Positions 59,401-64,000 of a stretch of DNA of 64,000 bases are shown piece after piece. Under the pieces are notes generated by a model. It did not search any database and had not been told where the DNA came from. It worked only from the letters and a program-made list of their open reading frames with translations. Every line of letters starts with the position of its first letter. The stretch's first letter is position 1. Both the position numbers and the translations under genes were made by a program. The DNA comes from Larus michahellis (lineage: Eukaryota; Chordata; Aves; Charadriiformes; Laridae), in NCBI RefSeq assembly GCF_964199755.1, contig NC_133906.1:12400001-12464000 (forward strand). Direction: 5' to 3'.

Positions 59401-61670
59401 CATTACTGGGCTATTAGATGCCTGTGAACTGTGTAATTGAGACAGAGCAGATTATGTGTACAGACGAGACGTTGCCTCCTGTCCTCGCCTTCCCCCGGAC
59501 CCACTGGCACGTGTCCCCCGGTCGTGGCCACCTCGTCCCGTGACGTTGCTCGTTCATTGGTGCTGGCATCATTATTTCTGCATCTGGGTTGAATGGGCAT
59601 AAAGACAGGAGAATAATGAAAGGTGAATATTGTAATGACTTCTCACATGAATTCGTACCAAATTTTGTGAGGAATGATGGATAACTCTATGAATAGTTTG
59701 CAATAAACCAGATACCCATTTAGTAGGAAAGAGTAGAGCCAGGTGAGTCTTAATCTCACAACACTTTTTCACTGAAATGTCAATGACCCGAGTATTCTTA
59801 TTGCTTTTTTTCTCTGTTGGCAGACTCATAAGCCAGAAGGAACCACTGTGAAGTCTGAACTGACCTCTCGAGACTGCAGGGACAAAATACTTCCCAGCCA
59901 AACCTGCTGTGTATGGAATGATGTGCTGCAGAACTACGGGGTCTGATCGGAGGTGAACTGCTGTCCTGGAGCACCAGGTGACACTGTGGAATGTAAACAT
60001 GTATTATCTTTTCTTTAACAGTTTCAGTAAAAAAACCACAGAATGAGAATGTGAAGCTTGGGGACAGATGGACAGGAATATTAAGAAGTGTTCATTGCAG
60101 AAGCTCAAAGAGTAGCACAGATGTAGGACAGTGTCTTGCCTCGGATATATTTTGAGACCTCTTCCAATTTATTATTTTGTGATAGTAGGATTCAAATATC
60201 TAAACACAGGTGTGGTTGCAGCTTACCACATGCAATGATGCCTTCTGGTCAGCCGTGTACCAGAAAATAGAGGAAAAATAACAGTGCCTCCAGAGCAGTG
60301 GTTTCCAAATGGTTGCTTAGGCATTTAAATAATTAGGTCTAAGAATGACAGCAGGGAATGGCATGCCAAGGTGCCTAGGAAGAGCTGATCAAAATGCTTT
60401 TTATGAAAACAGGAAAAATCTATTTCAGTAGAAAGATTTTTTTCCTGGATATAACAATTTTCATCGAAATGTTAGCAAAAGAATTAACAATTCCCATGGA
60501 GGAACATGGAGTGTTTTGCCGGATGATCAGATGGGCAACAAATATTTATTTGTTCTGGTGACTTCCTCACTTCCTGGTCCCTGGTTCATTCCTGTCACCT
60601 CCCGGTGCCGCAGTGGGAGCTGCTGGGAGGCTGCTCCGGGAGATGTGCCGCAGAACCCGCCCGCAGCCCCGTCCCGTGGCAGCCCCGTCCCGTAGCGGTG
60701 CAGGTCCCTGGCGGGACGAGGCCACCCGGCTCCTCCTCTTCGCGGCTGGGCATCTTCGTGTTCTGACCTGGGCAGCAACCCCCCACCAGCCACGAGGAGT
60801 GAGGCTTCCCCGGCACCTCCTGCTGAAGGACTTCACTCAAACTCGTAGAAAGGAGAAACTGGTGTTGATGGTGAGATCTCACCAGTTACACTTCCCGGGC
60901 AAGGTGCCATTTGGACAAGGGGAAACATCTTCATGGAAGTGCTCAGAGAAGTGAATGCAAGTGAACATAGGCATGAATTTAACTAAACTGGGATTAAACC
61001 CTATTTTGAGTCTCCTAAATGAAGTTAAACTGAACCAAGGTCCCTTTGATTCTGAAACCGTTTTAGAGAGTTAGTGATTCAGCTAATTGTTTTGCCTGAT
61101 AGATAATGCATAATTCATTGTGAAATTAAACTCCACAGGGTTCGAGTATTTTTTTGTGTGACATTTTGTTTTAGTTCTTTGTAGGTAGGGAATCCTCACG
61201 TGGATGTGGGGAGGCAGAGAGCCAGAGGGAAATCAACCTGCTGGAGGATTTGCAGCAGAACTGGAGTCAAAAACACTTTTCAAATTCGTATTGATTCAAT
61301 ATTTTTTTATTGCTCTGAGCTATGGAGAATACTGAAGGGGACTGGCAGCCAGAGGGATCTCATATATGCTGTCGGTGGTGCCTGCTGTGAGCGGGGTGAA
61401 CCAGGTCCATCCCATGCACAGACCATAGCACCGGGGAGACGAGACCCACCATGACGATGGGTGGGGGTCCTGGCACAGGGCTGGGGGAGCCGGCGGTACG
61501 TCCTACAGCTGTAGGCATGGCTGAGCCCATGGCTGGGAAGGGAGATGCTGCTGCCGAGCTACCCCTGCTTAGCAACAGGACTAAGACAAAGGCTCACGCT
61601 ATTAAACAGCTCAAATCCATCATATTTAATATCATATCATAATCCAGAGACAGAAATGCCTGTTCTCTGT
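53430..61670. other. Unique non-coding sequence
   Basis: No interspersed repeat is recognised. GC-rich patches occur at 54150-54300, 59100-59330 and 60600-60800. A very strong acceptor followed at once by a donor lies at 55084-55120 (pyrimidines, TTTAG, AAG|GTGAGT), leaving only three bases between them, so it is meaningless as an ordinary exon. Long frames at 57363-57842 and 59572-60000 (- strand) show no domain. Confidence 0.5.
58441..58492 (-). other. Exon-like segment on - strand, 52 bp
   Basis: On the - strand, CATACATATGCCTGTATCTAG precedes one base plus 17 open codons, ending at CCTTGCA|GTAAGT. The peptide is rich in Tyr and hydrophobic residues. A 61-codon frame covers it from 58584 to 58399. 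No family is recognised, and chance is likely given the short length. Confidence 0.1.
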
Positions 61671-61674
61671 CCAC

Positions 61675-61695
61675 TTTTTTTTTTTTTTTTTTTTT
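61675..61695 (+). repeat. Poly(T) homopolymer, 21 bases
   Basis: Uninterrupted T21. It could be a simple repeat or a reverse-oriented poly(A) tail; no retrocopy body is recognised next to it. Confidence 0.95.
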
Positions 61696-61699
61696 AAAT

Positions 61700-64000
61700 C
61701 TTGGAGAGTTATCTGCTTATCATAGAAGTGCCTTGGGCTTAATGGAGCATGGATTGAGTCTGCACTTGGTTTGCTCTTCCAGGCTTTTGCCTTGTTCTCG
61801 TCTACCTGGTACTGCACGCTGGTGCTGGCTCAGATCAAATACACCAGAATGGTTTTTGGGCTGAAAATGCACTTCTCTGCTCCCACGGATGCCTACTGGC
61901 AGCTATAGTAAAAGAGATTTCTCCCTATGTAAAACCAAAGTAGAGGTGAGCAGATTTGTTCTGCCAGTGCAGTGATAAACCATGAGAAACCGAGCTCCAT
62001 CTGCCAGACCCGGCGAGGCAGATCTCCCCAAGCTTGCACATCTGAAGCGAGACCAGCAGCATCGCTGCACTATGTGGGCAGGAACGAGCCAGGGAGACAT
62101 TTCCCAGCATGGGCAGAACAATTCTTCCTTTCTCAGGCAGTTTTTTAAGTATTAGCAACCATGGTAACTGGAATAGAAATGCAACCAGTGCGCCGTGCAT
62201 TCAGCTTGACTCAATTATCTTTGCAGAACAGTCATGTTAAAAATAAACATGACTTGCACCAGATTCCTCAGCCACCTCGCTCCGTGCCGTGCAGGAGACC
62301 TGCCGAAAGTTTGGTGCTGTTTGGGCGAGTGCATCGCACGCTGAGGCCTGTGCGACGGGATGGTGTTGATGGCATCTCTGCCCATTGCCATCATTTCTCC
62401 TTGAGCGGCATCTGGGGAAGAAGATGAAGACCTCTGTGGGGGCCCCTTGTCCAGTAGCATGGAGACTGCGCAGAGGAGGGAGAGGGCTCCGGGGTGGACA
62501 TACCCTCCCCCAGTCGGGAGACAGCAGCATCCACGGGGTGACGGGGCAGCAGAACCTCCATGTGCCAGGGGAGGTAAGGAGCTGTGTGTGTGTGTGTATG
62601 GTCGGCATCTGCCTTTAGGGCTGTTTAGTGGCAGCATAAGCTTGGTGGAAGTTAAACCCAATGTAATGAAGGCTGCGGGCATGGTTTCATCCACTTTAGC
62701 ACAGTGGCTGTAGCTCTGCAGTCCAACACGTGCACAGGGTATCTTGCTGGTAAGCTCTGCACAGACTGAAGCACACCGTGATCTTTCTTTTAATGGTTAT
62801 TTCTGTTTTCATGTCATTCTTAATTTATTTAGAGAAATCCTTAAAATTCATTGAAACTGTTGGTACACCAACGCATTTGCCTACTAAGCACGGCTATTTT
62901 TCCACTCAAGATAGCTTTTAAAGAAGATAGTGTTTTAGCAGGACTTACTGTATTTAATATGGCATATGTATTGCCCTGATGAAACACCTGGAACCAATAT
63001 TTGCTCTTATAACTGCTGGCCTAGATCAGTAATAATGCAGATTTGATTGATAACAGCGCATCATCCATTGAGAGTAGAGCAAACCTTGGATAGCAAGGGC
63101 CTTGCTTTGGAAATCCTAGATAAGATCAGTTGAGGGTGCACAGATTGTAAGATGTGTCTTAAAATAATTGCTAGAAATAAGTTTAAGAAGAAAAATGGAT
63201 TTGGAAACTTCATTTTGTCAATGAGCAAACTGTGATTTAAGACTCAGAATAGTTTGGATTTGACATCTCTGCCTCACATCAGTATATAGTCTACGAGAGA
63301 TGGCAGAATGTGGAGAAAAAATCATTAGCAAATTGGTCTTGTTTGAAATCAGTCATTCATCATTAGTTTGTGCATTTCACACTGCATTCGCACTCAGGGT
63401 CGGGCATGCCATATAAACTTGACGTGCTTTTCTTATTTGTAACGTTGTGATGAATTCCTCCTCCGTGTCCAGCAGCTGAGTAGGATTGAAAAGAGCCACG
63501 TCAGACACTCCTCCAATTTGTTTGCAAGTGGTTTGCCCAGCACATTGGACTACCATTCTTTGTCAGGAATCGGTCACTGATAAATTCACGGCGGCAAATA
63601 TTTTAGAACACAAAATAACACAACTCCAATTAGTACTAAGGTGCTGTGGTCTTATTTCCAAACCCATAGAAGAAGTTCCCTGCATTTACACCAAAGTGGG
63701 TGAGGATATCCCAACTAACTGCAGAGGGACAGGAGGAAGAGTACCTCCTGCGCCATATCGCTCCTTGACAGAACAGCAATTAAATTATCAAGCAAAAGCA
63801 TGTGGAAGGAGTGAAGAAAGTTTGAGTGTAGGAAATATAAAACTTATCTGTTTTTTCCCTTGCCCTTTTTAGTAAACGTTGTGGAAATCAAGGGAAAGGC
63901 CGAGATTGCAAGCTCTTAACCATGAAAGATTTTTGCAGGAGTCATTTCCGCAAATGTCTTACATTCCATATATAGATCGTGAGTCTATGCTTTTAATGGA
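61700..64000. other. Unique non-coding sequence to window end
   Basis: A GC-rich patch lies at 62270-62560, ending near a donor-like GGGGAG|GTAAGG at 62575. A (TG)n tract lies at 62583-62600. The 62780-63480 interval is AT-rich and unique. A 128-codon + strand frame (63486-63872) has balanced composition and a donor-like TGG|GTGAGG inside it, but no recognised domain, so I leave it uncalled. Confidence 0.5.
62583..62600 (+). repeat. Short (TG)n tract
   Basis: Seven TG units followed by TATG. A simple dinucleotide repeat, probably polymorphic. Confidence 0.9.

Noticed and set aside
1..64000. CRISPR arrays, tRNA or rRNA genes, operons, bacterial mobile elements
   Set aside because: No regularly spaced direct repeats with unique spacers, no tRNA TTCGANTC box in a cloverleaf context, and no prokaryotic gene density. 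The DNA looks avian.

Overview
The window reads as nuclear genomic DNA from a bird. Three fragments have the sequence character of the avian/reptilian LINE CR1 (one + strand, two - strand). One complete long terminal repeat is of a type I recognise from avian endogenous retroviruses. I saw no mammalian-type L1, Alu or B elements. There are no bacterial-style operons, ribosome binding sites or dense gene content. These family calls rest on recognition by eye, not on a search, and the species cannot be named.

I cannot support any protein-coding gene, rRNA or tRNA. Long open frames of 120-209 codons exist, but they lie over GC-rich stretches, the LTR or a minisatellite whose 24-bp period keeps all frames open, or they lack family resemblance. 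The window is best described as a gene-poor intergenic or long-intron region. Unique, moderately AT-rich sequence is broken by short GC/CpG-rich patches near 1.7, 3.6, 26.5, 27.0, 32.5, 34.5, 36.4, 40.2, 52.9, 60.7 and 62.4 kb.

Layout: 0-12.3 kb is unique sequence with an A-rich and a T tract. 12.4-12.7 kb holds an old CR1. 13-26 kb is unique sequence with a C20 homopolymer, several homeodomain-site-rich stretches and a few splice-bounded open segments. 26.5-27.3 kb has a long T-rich tract between two CpG-rich patches, then an AT-rich candidate conserved element. 27.8 kb has a 39-nt alternating purine-pyrimidine tract. 30.0 kb holds a relic of an ancient amniote MIR-type SINE. 35.6 and 45.1 kb hold CR1 copies. 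41.2-42.9 kb and 50.1-52.2 kb have the densest exon-like segments on the + strand. 48.5-49.6 kb is a solo LTR. 53.2-53.4 kb is a 24-bp minisatellite. The rest is unique sequence.

No new multi-gene system is visible. The observations most worth checking are the MIR relic, the solo LTR with its repeat-rich 5' part, the minisatellite, the Z-DNA-type tract, and a set of short splice-bounded open segments. Segments like these are expected by chance at this window size, so transcript evidence would have to decide.
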